A DNA stretch of 64,000 bases, taken from Rhodoplanes sp. GTDB taxonomy: Bacteria > Pseudomonadota > Alphaproteobacteria > Rhizobiales > Xanthobacteraceae. The translations under genes and the position numbers were made by a program. The notes below the pieces were generated by a model. The model saw nothing but the letters and a program-made list of their open reading frames with translations. It searched no databases and was not told where the DNA came from. Shown here in pieces: positions 53,792 to 62,475 of the stretch. The number at the start of each line of letters is the position of its first letter. The first letter of the stretch is position 1. The DNA lies in contig NZ_JACAAX010000011.1 of assembly GCF_013377085.1 (NCBI RefSeq), forward strand, positions 1-64,000. The letters run 5' to 3'.

Positions 53792-54919
53792 TCACGATCG
53801 CATTATCGCCAGCGCCTCCGCGACCGGCAGGCAGGGCAGATCGAGGGCGCGGGCGACGGCCGGATGGGTGATGCGCCCGTCATGCACGTTGAGGCCGGCG
53901 CGCAGGTGCACGTCCTCGGCGAGCGCCCGCGCCGTCCCCTTGTCGGCCAGCGCCAGCACGAAGGGCAGCGTCACATTGTTGATCGCGAAGGTCGCGGTGC
54001 GGGCGACCGCGCCCGGCATGTTGGTGACGCAATAATGGACGACGTCGTCGACCACATAGGTCGGCTGCGAATGCGTGGTCGGCCGCGAGGTCTCGCAGCA
54101 GCCGCCCTGGTCGATGGCGACGTCGACGATGACGGCACCGGCCTTCATGGCGCGCACCGTCTCGGCCGTGACGAGCCGCGGCGCGGTCGCACCCGGCACC
54201 AGCACGGCGCCGATGACGAGGTCGGCCCGCCGGCACATGGTGTCGATGGTGCCGCGGGTGGAGAACACCGTGCGGACCCGGCTGCCGAAGCGCGCCGCGA
54301 TCCGGCGCAGCGCCTCCGGATTGCGGTCCAGCACCGTCACGTCGGCGCCCATGCCGGAGGCGATCAGGGCCGCATTGACGCCGACCACGCCGCCGCCCAG
54401 CACGACCACCTCGGCGGGTGGCACGCCGGCGACGCCGGCGAGCAGCACGCCGCGCCCGCCGTGAGGCCGCTCCAGGCACATGGCGCCGGCCTGCGGCGCC
54501 AGCCGGCCGGCGACCTCCGACATCGGCGTGAGCAGCGGCAGCGTGCCGTCCGGTGCCGTCACGGTCTCGTAGGCGATGGCGGTGACGCCGGAAGCGAGGA
54601 GCTCGCGCGCCTGCACCGGATCGGGGGCGAGATGCAGATAGGTGAACAGCGTCTGGCCGCGCCGCAGCTTTGCGCGCTCGACCGCCAGCGGCTCCTTGAT
54701 CTTGACGATCAGGTCGGCGCCGGAAAACACCGCGTCGGCGCCGTCGACCAGTGTCGCACCGGCCTTCTCATAGGCGTCGTCGGAATGGCCGGCCCCGACA
54801 CCGGCCCCGCGCTGAACCAGCACCGTGTGGCCGCGTTCGACAAGCTCGCGCACCGACTCGGGGATCAGGCCGACCCGGTCCTCGTGATCCTTGATCTCCT
54901 TGGGAACACCGACCCGCAT
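53792..54919 (-). CDS. ald: Alanine dehydrogenase
   Basis: 375 aa, the standard length. [20 protein letters not shown] at the N-terminus, substrate Lys/His positions in IVKIKEPL and FTYLHLAPD, the NAD motif [16 protein letters not shown], and [20 protein letters not shown]. It interconverts L-alanine and pyruvate plus ammonia with NAD. It lies 28 bp upstream of the DUF1194 gene on the same strand. A 90-bp inverted repeat lies upstream, beyond its promoter. Confidence 0.95.
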   Translation of the reverse strand: MRVGVPKEIKDHEDRVGLIPESVRELVERGHTVLVQRGAGVGAGHSDDAYEKAGATLVDGADAVFSGADLIVKIKEPLAVERAKLRRGQTLFTYLHLAPDPVQARELLASGVTAIAYETVTAPDGTLPLLTPMSEVAGRLAPQAGAMCLERPHGGRGVLLAGVAGVPPAEVVVLGGGVVGVNAALIASGMGADVTVLDRNPEALRRIAARFGSRVRTVFSTRGTIDTMCRRADLVIGAVLVPGATAPRLVTAETVRAMKAGAVIVDVAIDQGGCCETSRPTTHSQPTYVVDDVVHYCVTNMPGAVARTATFAINNVTLPFVLALADKGTARALAEDVHLRAGLNVHDGRITHPAVARALDLPCLPVAEALAIMRS

Positions 54920-54994
54920 GACACGCCTCCTGCGCATTCGCCTGCCCGCACCAGGACAGTTGTCATCGCGCAAGTCGGAGTCCATACCCTGCGT

Positions 54995-55084
54995 CGTCAT
55001 GGCCGGGCTTGTCCCGGCCATCCACGTCTTGCTCGCTGCGGCGTCCGTGAGAACGTGGATGCCCGCGACGAGCGCGGGCATGAC
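54995..55084. repeat. 90-bp inverted repeat, common Rhizobiales intergenic type
   Basis: The left part, CGTCATGGCCGGGCTTGTCC and onward to CCACGT, is mirrored by ACGTGGATGCCCGCG through GGGCATGAC. Each half also folds on itself (GGCCGGG/CCCGGCC and GCCCGCG/CGCGGGC). I recognise this wording as a frequent repeat in Bradyrhizobium-like genomes. It lies between ribB and the alanine dehydrogenase gene. Confidence 0.75.
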
Positions 55085-55109
55085 CAGTCGGAGACTGTGG
55101 ATCAGCCCC

Positions 55110-56210
55110 TCAGTGCTCGGTCGACTCGGTGCCGACGATCTCGATGCCGAAGCCGGCGAGGCCGACATAGCGGTGCTCGGCCGCGGTGAGCAGGCGGATC
55201 GACGAGACGCCGAGGTCCTTCAGGATCTGCGCGCCGACGCCGATCTCGCGCCACTGCATCGTGCGCGCCGCCTCGGAGTCGGAGGGCCCGTCGCCGTTCT
55301 TCGGCAGATCGGCCGCCGGCACGCCGACGGTGCCGTCGCGCAGGAAGACGAGCACGCCCCGCCCCTCCTGCTTGAAGCGCCGCAGCGCCGCATGCACGGA
55401 GGGCGCGCCCCCGAACGTGTCGCGCAGCAGATTGTGGCGGTGCAGCCGGGTGAGGACGTTCTTGCCGTCGCCGATGTCGCCGACCACCAGGGCCATGTGG
55501 TGCACGGCCTCGAACGGCGTCACATAGGCGTAGCCCTTCAGCGGGCCGATCTCGGTCTGCACCGTGAAAGCGCTGATGCGCTCGACCAGCTTGTCGCGCA
55601 CCTGGCGATAGGCGATCAGGTCGGCGACCGAGATGACGGTCAGCTTGTGCTGACCGGCGAAAGCGGCGACCTGCGGCCCGCGCATCACGGTGCCGTCGTC
55701 GTTCATCAGCTCGGCCAGCACACCGACCGGCGGCAGGCCGGCGAGCTTGCAGAGATCGACGCAGGCCTCGGTGTGGCCGGAGCGCATGAGCACGCCGCCC
55801 TCGCGCGCGACCAGCGGAAACACATGGCCGGGCCGCACGAAATCGGTCGCCGCCGTGTTGTGATTGGCGAGCGCCCGCACCGTGTTGGTGCGCTCCTCCG
55901 CCGAGATGCCGGTGACGAAGCCCAGCTTCACGTCCACCGACACCGTGAAGGCGGTGCCGAGCGGCGCGTCGTTCAGCGCCACCATCGGATCGAGCCGCAG
56001 ACGCTTGGCCTCCTCGCCCGACAGCGGCGCGCAGACGATGCCCGAGGTGTGGCGGATGACGAAGGCCATCTTCTCGGGCGTGCACATCGACGCCGCGACG
56101 AAGAGATCACCCTCGTCCTCGCGATCGTTGTCGTCGGTGACGATGACCAGCTCGCCTCGCGCGAAGGCGGCGATCGCCGCCTCCACGCGCTTGTTGTTTT
56201 CGTTCGTCAT
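55110..56210 (-). CDS. ribB: 3,4-dihydroxy-2-butanone-4-phosphate synthase with degenerate GTP cyclohydrolase II domain
   Basis: 366 aa. The N-terminal RibB domain is complete: [17 protein letters not shown] (metal and acidic motif), [10 protein letters not shown], and [16 protein letters not shown]. The C-terminal half has the outline of a RibA domain, but the zinc-cysteine region of real GTP cyclohydrolase II (CLTGD..RCDC) is replaced by [16 protein letters not shown] with no Cys, so it should not have that activity. Such RibB-X fusions are common in alphaproteobacteria. It makes the four-carbon precursor of riboflavin. Its ATG overlaps the aroC stop (ATGA). Confidence 0.92.
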   Translation of the reverse strand: MTNENNKRVEAAIAAFARGELVIVTDDNDREDEGDLFVAASMCTPEKMAFVIRHTSGIVCAPLSGEEAKRLRLDPMVALNDAPLGTAFTVSVDVKLGFVTGISAEERTNTVRALANHNTAATDFVRPGHVFPLVAREGGVLMRSGHTEACVDLCKLAGLPPVGVLAELMNDDGTVMRGPQVAAFAGQHKLTVISVADLIAYRQVRDKLVERISAFTVQTEIGPLKGYAYVTPFEAVHHMALVVGDIGDGKNVLTRLHRHNLLRDTFGGAPSVHAALRRFKQEGRGVLVFLRDGTVGVPAADLPKNGDGPSDSEAARTMQWREIGVGAQILKDLGVSSIRLLTAAEHRYVGLAGFGIEIVGTESTEH

Positions 56211-57373
56211 TCACGGGCTTTCGTATGTGCGGCAGGCACCTGCTCGGCCGGCGTTCGAAGCCGGGCGAACGGCCAGGCCGGCGTCTCGCCGACCTGCCCG
56301 CGCTGGCGGAGATAGTGATCGGCGACCACGCACGCAACCATCGCTTCGGCGACCGGCACGGCGCGGATGCCGACGCAAGGGTCGTGGCGGCCTTTGGTGA
56401 GGATCTCGGTCTCCTCGCCGAAGCGGTCGACGGTCGCCCGCGGCGTCAGGATCGACGAGGTCGGCTTGACGGCAAGGCGGGCGATCAGCGGCTGGCCGGT
56501 CGAGATGCCGCCCAAAACGCCGCCGGCGTGGTTGGAGAGGAAGCGCGGCGCGCCGTCGTTGCCGATCCGCATCTCGTCGGCATTCTCCTCGCCGGTGAGC
56601 TCGGCGGCGGCGAAGCCGGCCCCGATCTCGACGCCCTTGACGGCGTTGATGCCCATCAGGGCACTGGCGAGATCGGCATCGAGCTTGCCGTAGACCGGCG
56701 CGCCGAGCCCGGCCTGCACGCCCTCGGCGACCACCTCGACGACGGCGCCGACCGACGAGCCGCGCTTGCGCACGTCGTCGAGAAAATCGGCGAACACCTG
56801 CGCGGCCACGGCGTCCGGACAGAACAGCGGGTTGCGGTCGACCTCGTCCCAATCCCAGCGGGCGCGGTCGATCTTGAAGCGGCCGACCTGGACGAGCGCG
56901 GCGCGCACCGAAATGCCCGGCACCACCTTTCGCGCGACCGCCCCGGCCGCGACCCGCGCGGCGGTCTCGCGCGCCGACGACCGGCCGCCGCCGCGATAAT
57001 CGCGCAGGCCGTACTTGGCGTCGTAGGTGTAGTCGGCATGGCCCGGCCGATAGGTGTCCTGAATGGCCGAGTAGTCCTTGCTGCGCTGGTCGGTGTTCTC
57101 GATCAGCAGCGCGATCGGCGTGCCGGTGGTGACCTGGGCGCCGGTCTCGGGGTCCGTGAACACGCCCGAGAGAATCTTCACCGTGTCGGGCTCGCGCCGC
57201 TGGGTGGTGAAGCGCGACTGGCCGGGCCGGCGGCGGTCCAGCCGGTCCTGGATCTCGGCGACCTCCAGCGGAATCCGGGGCGGGCAGCCGTCGACCACGC
57301 AGCCGAGCGCCGGCCCGTGGCTCTCGCCGAAGGTGGTGACGCGGAAGAGATGGCCGAACGTGTTGAACGACAT
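56207..57373 (-). CDS. aroC: Chorismate synthase
   Basis: 388 aa. [20 protein letters not shown] is the family N-terminus, [34 protein letters not shown] (about 109-142) the FMN and substrate loop, and the third signature contains TKGRHDPC. It converts EPSP to chorismate with reduced FMN. ATG 57373 follows a weak ribosome site. It is translationally coupled to ribB downstream and lies 161 bp after fabI on the same strand. Confidence 0.96.
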   Translation of the reverse strand: MSFNTFGHLFRVTTFGESHGPALGCVVDGCPPRIPLEVAEIQDRLDRRRPGQSRFTTQRREPDTVKILSGVFTDPETGAQVTTGTPIALLIENTDQRSKDYSAIQDTYRPGHADYTYDAKYGLRDYRGGGRSSARETAARVAAGAVARKVVPGISVRAALVQVGRFKIDRARWDWDEVDRNPLFCPDAVAAQVFADFLDDVRKRGSSVGAVVEVVAEGVQAGLGAPVYGKLDADLASALMGINAVKGVEIGAGFAAAELTGEENADEMRIGNDGAPRFLSNHAGGVLGGISTGQPLIARLAVKPTSSILTPRATVDRFGEETEILTKGRHDPCVGIRAVPVAEAMVACVVADHYLRQRGQVGETPAWPFARLRTPAEQVPAAHTKARE

Positions 57374-57534
57374 TTTTTCGGGGGCCCTGTTGCGGGTCTG
57401 GTAGCGCGGGGGGCCCCGGGGGTCAAATCGCCCCCTGCCCGCGCCTCGCGCATGCCCCGCCGGCCGCTCGGCCCGGGCTGCGGGAACCCCGTGTGGCCCG
57501 ATCGGGCGCGCGTCCGCGCCGCGGCCGCGGCCGG

Positions 57535-58353
57535 TCAGTCCTTGACGACCGAGATATCCGGGGCGTCGGGGCGCTTCATGCCGACCACATGGTAGCCGGC
57601 ATCGACATGGTGGATCTCGCCGGTGACGCCACGGGCCAGATCGGACAGGAGATAGACGGCGGTGTCGCCGACCTCGTCGATCGTCACGGTGCGCTTGAGC
57701 GGCGAGTTGTACTCGTTCCACCGCAGGATATAGCGGAAATCGCCGATCCCGGCGGCCGCCAGGGTCTTGATCGGGCCGGCCGAGATGGCGTTGACCCGGA
57801 TGTTCTTCTCGCCGAGATCGGCCGCCAGATAGCGCACCGAGGCCTCGAGGCCGGCCTTGGCGATGCCCATGACGTTGTAGTGCGGCATCCACTTCTCGGC
57901 GCCGTAATAGGTCAGCGTGAGCAGCGAGCCGCCGTTCGGCATCAGCTTCTCGGCGCGCTGGGCCAGCGCCGTGAACGAGTAGCAACTGATCAGCATCGTC
58001 TTGGTGAAGTTGTCCTCGGTGGTGTCGACATAGCGGCCGTCGAGCTGGTCCTTGTCCGAGAAGGCCACCGCATGGACGACGAAGTCGATGGTGCCGAAGG
58101 CCTCGGCGGCGGCGGCGAAGACCGCGTCGATGGTGGCCGGCTCGGTGACGTCGCAATGGCCGATCAGCGTGGCGCCCAGCTCGGCGGCGAGCGGCTCGAC
58201 CCGCTTCTTGAGCACGTCGCCCTGATAGGTCAGCCCGAGCTGCGCACCCTGGGCGTGCGCCGCCTTGGCGATGCCCCAGGCGATCGAACGATTGTTGGCA
58301 ACGCCAAAAATAAGCCCGCGCTTGCCGCGCAAGAGCCCTGCAGTATCCGGCAT
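57535..58353 (-). CDS. fabI: Enoyl-[acyl-carrier-protein] reductase (NADH)
   Basis: 272 aa from ATG 58353; the frame extends 13 codons upstream without family similarity. SDR fold with [15 protein letters not shown], and the FabI active site Tyr-x6-Tyr... within [21 protein letters not shown] (about 152-172), where Tyr and Lys are catalytic. It carries out the last reduction in type II fatty acid synthesis and is the triclosan target. It precedes aroC, as in many rhizobia. Confidence 0.95.
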   Translation of the reverse strand: MPDTAGLLRGKRGLIFGVANNRSIAWGIAKAAHAQGAQLGLTYQGDVLKKRVEPLAAELGATLIGHCDVTEPATIDAVFAAAAEAFGTIDFVVHAVAFSDKDQLDGRYVDTTEDNFTKTMLISCYSFTALAQRAEKLMPNGGSLLTLTYYGAEKWMPHYNVMGIAKAGLEASVRYLAADLGEKNIRVNAISAGPIKTLAAAGIGDFRYILRWNEYNSPLKRTVTIDEVGDTAVYLLSDLARGVTGEIHHVDAGYHVVGMKRPDAPDISVVKD

Positions 58354-58758
58354 GGTGATCCTCTGTGCAACCGGTGACCGGCGCGGCCGCACCTATGGCA
58401 CAGGCCGGGGGCGGGCGGCAAGGCGAGGGGGGGACGGGCGACCTTGGGCAATTGGGCGTATTTTGACGGGACGGGCGCACTTGAGGAACGAAACGGCGTA
58501 AAATTTGGACTCGCGCCGAGTCCCAACCTGCTGGCTCGGTATCAGACTTTGTGACGCCAAGTATTTCCGGCCTGGTTAGCAGGTCCGGCCGCGGAACAAC
58601 CTCCGATAAAGCGCCGCGAGATGGCAGGATTGCACAGTTTCGCGATATGCGCGATTGTGACCAACGCGACCGCAACCTACGCGCTCAGATCGCCTGTCAG
58701 AGTCGAGAATTGCGACGAATAACTCTGAATTATGAACTCCCGCAGATAAGGCACAGCC
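58354..58758. other. Intergenic gap and left edge of AT-rich island
   Basis: 405 bp. The first 150 bp are GC-rich and should hold the fabI promoter; from about 58500 base composition falls. No gene is evident. The element ATAACTCTGAATTAT (58719-58733) lies near its right end. Confidence 0.55.
58719..58733 (+). promoter_or_regulatory. 15-nt element shared with the convergent gene
   Basis: ATAACTCTGAATTAT lies 25 nt before the GTG start of the lycopene-cyclase-like gene. The identical 15 nt occur in the same gene-relative orientation before the membrane protein gene (60949-60935, reverse strand). Confidence 0.5.
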
Positions 58759-59913
58759 GTGCATTCAATCGACGTACTGGTCGTCGGCGCAGGTCCAGCA
58801 GGGCTCCTTGCTGCCTCCGAGCTTTCTCAAAATCATCGTGTAACGATAATTGACAGCGGCGTTATAGGACGAACACAGAAATTTTGGGTTACGACTGAAA
58901 GGCGGCTTCGGAAACATAATCTAACTGACTGTGTCATCAACAGACCAGCTAGAATGACTGCCGGCACCTTCCTTGGTGGGCGGGTTTCTGTTGCTGGCGA
59001 TTTTGCTGTGGTCGACGACTTAAAGGTTCTGCAAATCCTCATTGAGCGATGTCGCCAAAGAAACGTTTCGATTATCGACCATTGCGCTCTCTTGAATCTT
59101 CGATGGAAAAAGGAATCTATTGAATCTACCACAACTAAAGAAATATTTAGCTCTCGTATCGTTCTGGACGCAACGGGCGGCGGGTCGCCAATCGCAAGCG
59201 CCTTTCGACTTCATCGAATAGACGGCTTCTACGCGGTTTACGGCGGTCTGCTTCACAATATCAACCTTCATTCCGATGATATCGTTTTAGGTCATGTCGA
59301 ACATCTTGGAGACCCATGCCCAATCTTCGAAGTGGTGCCAACTAGTCAAAGTAGCGCATATTGCGTAATATTTGTCTTCACAAAAACGCTTGTCACGCCA
59401 AACTCACTTGCAACTGCCTTCGAAAGACATTGTCGCCACAATCCGTTTTTCACGCTAACAAAATATACTTGTCAAATCGCAGAGAAGACAGGAGTCATAC
59501 CAATCGGCCGCGTACGACGCCGAAGGCTTCCTGGTATTGTATCGTTAGGGGAGGCTGGATTTATCCAGCCGCCATTGATGGGAACGGCATTTAATGAAAT
59601 TTTAGAGTATTCACACTCGATATGCGAGTGCATTTCAAAAAACTTAGAAAGGGATCATTTAGTTTGCCAATTATCAAGCATGCCGTATCCTGTACTAAAG
59701 CGACTCCAAGACAGCCTCCAGCTCGCCGTTGCAAGAACGATGATGAGAGGAAACGTGGAACTGTTCGATAAAACGCTTCGCGTCATGAACGGATTTCCCG
59801 AAGAAATTATATTCAAGTTCTTTTCTAACGAACTTGCATGGCGGCAGCTCGTCTGGGTTGCGACGAGACTACCTCTAACTTTAGCGTTCATGCGAGAAGA
59901 CCACTACGTTTGA
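58759..59913 (+). CDS. Lycopene-cyclase-like FAD-dependent oxidoreductase
   Basis: 384 aa with GTG start and AAGG 7 nt upstream. The N-terminal Rossmann motif is DVLVVGAGPAGLLAASELS. Mid-protein VLDATGGGSP and the later GVIPIGRVRRRRLPGIVSLGEAGFIQPPLMGTAF match the layout of CrtL/CrtY lycopene cyclases and related non-redox flavoproteins, but the similarity is distant. No other carotenoid gene is present. The gene is far more AT-rich than its surroundings, with codons such as ATA, TTA and AAT, indicating horizontal acquisition. Its 3' end overlaps the convergent gene by 10 bp. Confidence 0.7.
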   Translation: MHSIDVLVVGAGPAGLLAASELSQNHRVTIIDSGVIGRTQKFWVTTERRLRKHNLTDCVINRPARMTAGTFLGGRVSVAGDFAVVDDLKVLQILIERCRQRNVSIIDHCALLNLRWKKESIESTTTKEIFSSRIVLDATGGGSPIASAFRLHRIDGFYAVYGGLLHNINLHSDDIVLGHVEHLGDPCPIFEVVPTSQSSAYCVIFVFTKTLVTPNSLATAFERHCRHNPFFTLTKYTCQIAEKTGVIPIGRVRRRRLPGIVSLGEAGFIQPPLMGTAFNEILEYSHSICECISKNLERDHLVCQLSSMPYPVLKRLQDSLQLAVARTMMRGNVELFDKTLRVMNGFPEEIIFKFFSNELAWRQLVWVATRLPLTLAFMREDHYV

Positions 59914-60890
59914 CCCAATATCGGTTTTGCGACGATGATTGCGACATTGAATAAAAGTGGGAGGCTTGTGCGGATTGCAATCCCGAGGTCAACGACATAG
60001 TCCGGCGTTCCGCTAATGCGATCAAACAACTGGACCAACGAATTGACTTTCTGAACACCCTCATTGTCAAGACTTTTATAATTGATCAGCAGATTATCTA
60101 TTTCACTCTGGTAGGAGATGAGTATTTGCTCTTTTGACTTTTTTATAAGCCCGTGCATTGCTAAGTGCGGATATATCAGTGCCGCTGAACAAATGGGCAC
60201 ATATATAAGTGGCCAGAAAAATTGCACAGCTTCAATGTAATCTTGACGGCCAGTCCAATGTCCTTTCATGGTTCCTGCAAACGCGAATGAATATGCAATG
60301 CTGAGAATTAGAGTAAATGTCGTAAAGTAGTTAATTAGGTTCCGAAGCTCGGGAGTTCGAGCAGGTGCATACTGAAATGTTTTTATCCCTCGAAATTGCA
60401 ATTTGTGTATGACCATGATCAGGTCAACCGTGTGAAGGGTCACTACGCCAGCAGCGACGCAGACGGCGCCAGCAGTGCCCCACATGAATAATTGAATTGC
60501 CCCTGAGGCGTTGAATCCCATCCCGATAAGGCTCGCCGTTCCAGCAACCGCTATCGTTCCAGCTATCAATACACGAGTACGGCGACCGATGATTCCTTCA
60601 GTCACAATGGAGCCATCGATCGAAATTCGAGATGCGCGGTCAATAAGCGCCCCTGATCGAGCGATTAATACCAACCAAGTACCAAACCAGATAAGAAATG
60701 AACCTTGTAAGCTCAGCCACTCAGCAATGAACGTTTTCAGATCTCCTTGGAGAAACGCAATAACTACGCCGGCCAGCGTCCATATGACTGCCACACCAAG
60801 ACCGACTACGAAGTACAGAAAATATCCAACGCGACATGCACTTTCGTTCGTCCTCTTTAAACATTTCTTTGTCTTCGATTGTTTCTTCAT
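59904..60890 (-). CDS. Unknown polytopic membrane protein of the AT-rich island
   Basis: 328 aa from ATG 60890 (MKKQSKTKKCLKRTNES). ATG 60971 is in frame and would add 27 residues, but it would place the shared 15-nt element inside the gene. About five or six hydrophobic segments are visible: VGYFLYFVVGLGVAVIWTLA, FLIWFGTWLVLIARS, TRVLIAGTIAVAGTASLIG, LFMWGTAGAVCVAAGVVTLH, a segment near 210-225 and a C-terminal one. A soluble stretch (SYQSEIDNLLINYKSLDN) follows. I do not recognise the family. An 8-codon frame ending in TGA overlaps the chosen ATG. Low GC, like its convergent partner. Confidence 0.7.
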   Translation of the reverse strand: MKKQSKTKKCLKRTNESACRVGYFLYFVVGLGVAVIWTLAGVVIAFLQGDLKTFIAEWLSLQGSFLIWFGTWLVLIARSGALIDRASRISIDGSIVTEGIIGRRTRVLIAGTIAVAGTASLIGMGFNASGAIQLFMWGTAGAVCVAAGVVTLHTVDLIMVIHKLQFRGIKTFQYAPARTPELRNLINYFTTFTLILSIAYSFAFAGTMKGHWTGRQDYIEAVQFFWPLIYVPICSAALIYPHLAMHGLIKKSKEQILISYQSEIDNLLINYKSLDNEGVQKVNSLVQLFDRISGTPDYVVDLGIAIRTSLPLLFNVAIIVAKPILGQT

Positions 60891-60934
60891 TTCGCTTCGT
60901 CTGTTTTGTACATGTCCAAAGACCGGGTTTGACG

Positions 60935-60949
60935 ATAATTCAGAGTTAT
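60935..60949 (-). promoter_or_regulatory. 15-nt element shared with the lycopene-cyclase-like gene
   Basis: On the reverse strand it reads ATAACTCTGAATTAT, 44 nt before ATG 60890. It is identical to 58719-58733, in the same sense relative to its gene. Chance recurrence of 15 nt within 2.2 kb in equivalent positions is improbable. Confidence 0.5.
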
Positions 60950-61107
60950 CTTCAGAACTCCTAGTCACCATTCGTCGGCAGGTTGTCTCAGAGGCATGAT
61001 CGACGCTTGACGTTGCATGAAACTTATCTGGTTAATCCTCCCCGCAATCTCCCCTCGCTTCGGCCCCCGGTATGCCCCATGACGTGCCCGCGCAAAGGGA
61101 GGAACCG

Positions 61108-62364
61108 ATGGCGTTCCGGGCGGCGGTCGAGGGTTTTCTGCAGTTCTGTGCGATCGAGCGGCAGATGTCGCCGCACACGGTGGCGGCGTATCGGGCAGAT
61201 CTCTCTGACTTCCTGAAGTTTTTGCCGATCGGGGCGGCGCCCGGAGAGGTCGGCGAGGCGGCGCTGCGGGCGTATCTGACCGACATGGTGGGGGAGCGCG
61301 GGCTCTCGGTCGCCACGGGCCGGCGGCGCTTTGCTTGTCTTCGCGCGTTCTTCCGCTGGCTCACCGAGATATCGACAGGCGCCGTGCTTACCGAGACGGC
61401 CGGCGACCGCGCCGTGAGAAACGCATCCTGCGCCGGGGAAACGCCGTCGGTCGGGGGCAGGACGGCCAAGCCGTCGGCCGGCGTGGGGCCGAAGCCCGGC
61501 CTTTCGATCGAGGTCGATGGCGTTCGTGGGGCTGGGGCTGGGGCTGGAAGTAGCCTTTCGGCTGGCGGCGGAGCCGAGGTTGAAGCCGGAGACCGGACCG
61601 GGCCTGATGTCGACCCCGGCGCTGCGGTGGGGCCCGGCCCCGCCCAAAATCCCACCCTATTGGAAAATCCCTTCAAAACCTTCCGGCTGCGACTGCCGCG
61701 GCGAAAGCGGCTGCCCCGCACCTTGTCGCGGCCCGAGGCCGCCGCCCTGATGGGGTCGTTGCGCCGCAGCGTGCCGGAGCGGCCGTCCCCGGCGAGCGGG
61801 CGCACTGCCACGGCCGGTCTGCCGCGCGTGTCGCTCTCCCCCGGCGAGGCCGGTTTCGCCATCGCGCTGCAGCTCATGGTGGCGACCGGCATTCGGGTCG
61901 GCGAGCTGTGCCGGCTGCGCCTCGACGAGGTGGCGCCGGACGGCGGCGCGCTGCGCATCCACGGCAAGGGGGCACGCGACCGGATGGCCTACATCACCGA
62001 CGCGGCCTTGGCCGCCGCCCTCGCCCGGTTGCGGGCCGAGCGGGCCGCCTTCGCTGGAGCGGATACGGTCGCCGTGCCGCTGTTCGTCAACCGCCGCGGC
62101 ACGCCGCTCAGGCCGCAGTCGATCCGGGCCCGGCTGCGGGTGCGGGCACGCGACGCCGGCCTCTCCCGCCGGGTCACGCCTCACATGCTGCGCCACACCG
62201 CCGCGACCCTCTTGATCGAGACCGGCGTCGACATCCGCTTCGTGCAGCGCCTTCTCGGCCATGCCAGCATCGCGACCACCGAGATCTACACCCACGTCTC
62301 CGACGAGGCGCTACGCACCACGCTGGCCCGCGCCGACGTGCTCGGCGCGCTGCGCCCGCACTGA
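61108..62364 (+). CDS. XerC/XerD-type tyrosine recombinase with internal low-complexity insert
   Basis: 418 aa from ATG 61108 with AGGGAGG 5 nt upstream; ATG 61072 is in frame. The N-terminal SAM-like domain (about 5-88) is [23 protein letters not shown]. The catalytic domain has Arg263 (TGIRVGEL), Lys287, His359 and Arg362 ([11 protein letters not shown]), His385 (LGHASIATT) and Tyr394. Xer proteins are about 300 aa; here roughly 90 Gly/Ala/Pro-rich residues (about 91-184) sit between the two domains. GC content is high, like the chromosome, unlike the island beside it. It could be a chromosomal recombinase or the integrase of the island. Confidence 0.87.
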   Translation: MAFRAAVEGFLQFCAIERQMSPHTVAAYRADLSDFLKFLPIGAAPGEVGEAALRAYLTDMVGERGLSVATGRRRFACLRAFFRWLTEISTGAVLTETAGDRAVRNASCAGETPSVGGRTAKPSAGVGPKPGLSIEVDGVRGAGAGAGSSLSAGGGAEVEAGDRTGPDVDPGAAVGPGPAQNPTLLENPFKTFRLRLPRRKRLPRTLSRPEAAALMGSLRRSVPERPSPASGRTATAGLPRVSLSPGEAGFAIALQLMVATGIRVGELCRLRLDEVAPDGGALRIHGKGARDRMAYITDAALAAALARLRAERAAFAGADTVAVPLFVNRRGTPLRPQSIRARLRVRARDAGLSRRVTPHMLRHTAATLLIETGVDIRFVQRLLGHASIATTEIYTHVSDEALRTTLARADVLGALRPH

Positions 62365-62475
62365 CGGCGAGGCCCGCCTCCCGTCCCTCGCCGCCCCTCC
62401 CTGCCCCGACGAAATCCGCCCGGATCGCCCGGCCCCGCCGTTTAGAGGGGGGACGCTGGAGACGGGGGACGAGAC

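Noticed and set aside
60870-60930. Eight-codon leader frame overlapping the start of the membrane protein gene
   Set aside because: The ATGA overlap could mean translational coupling, but there is no ribosome site and so short a frame arises easily by chance.
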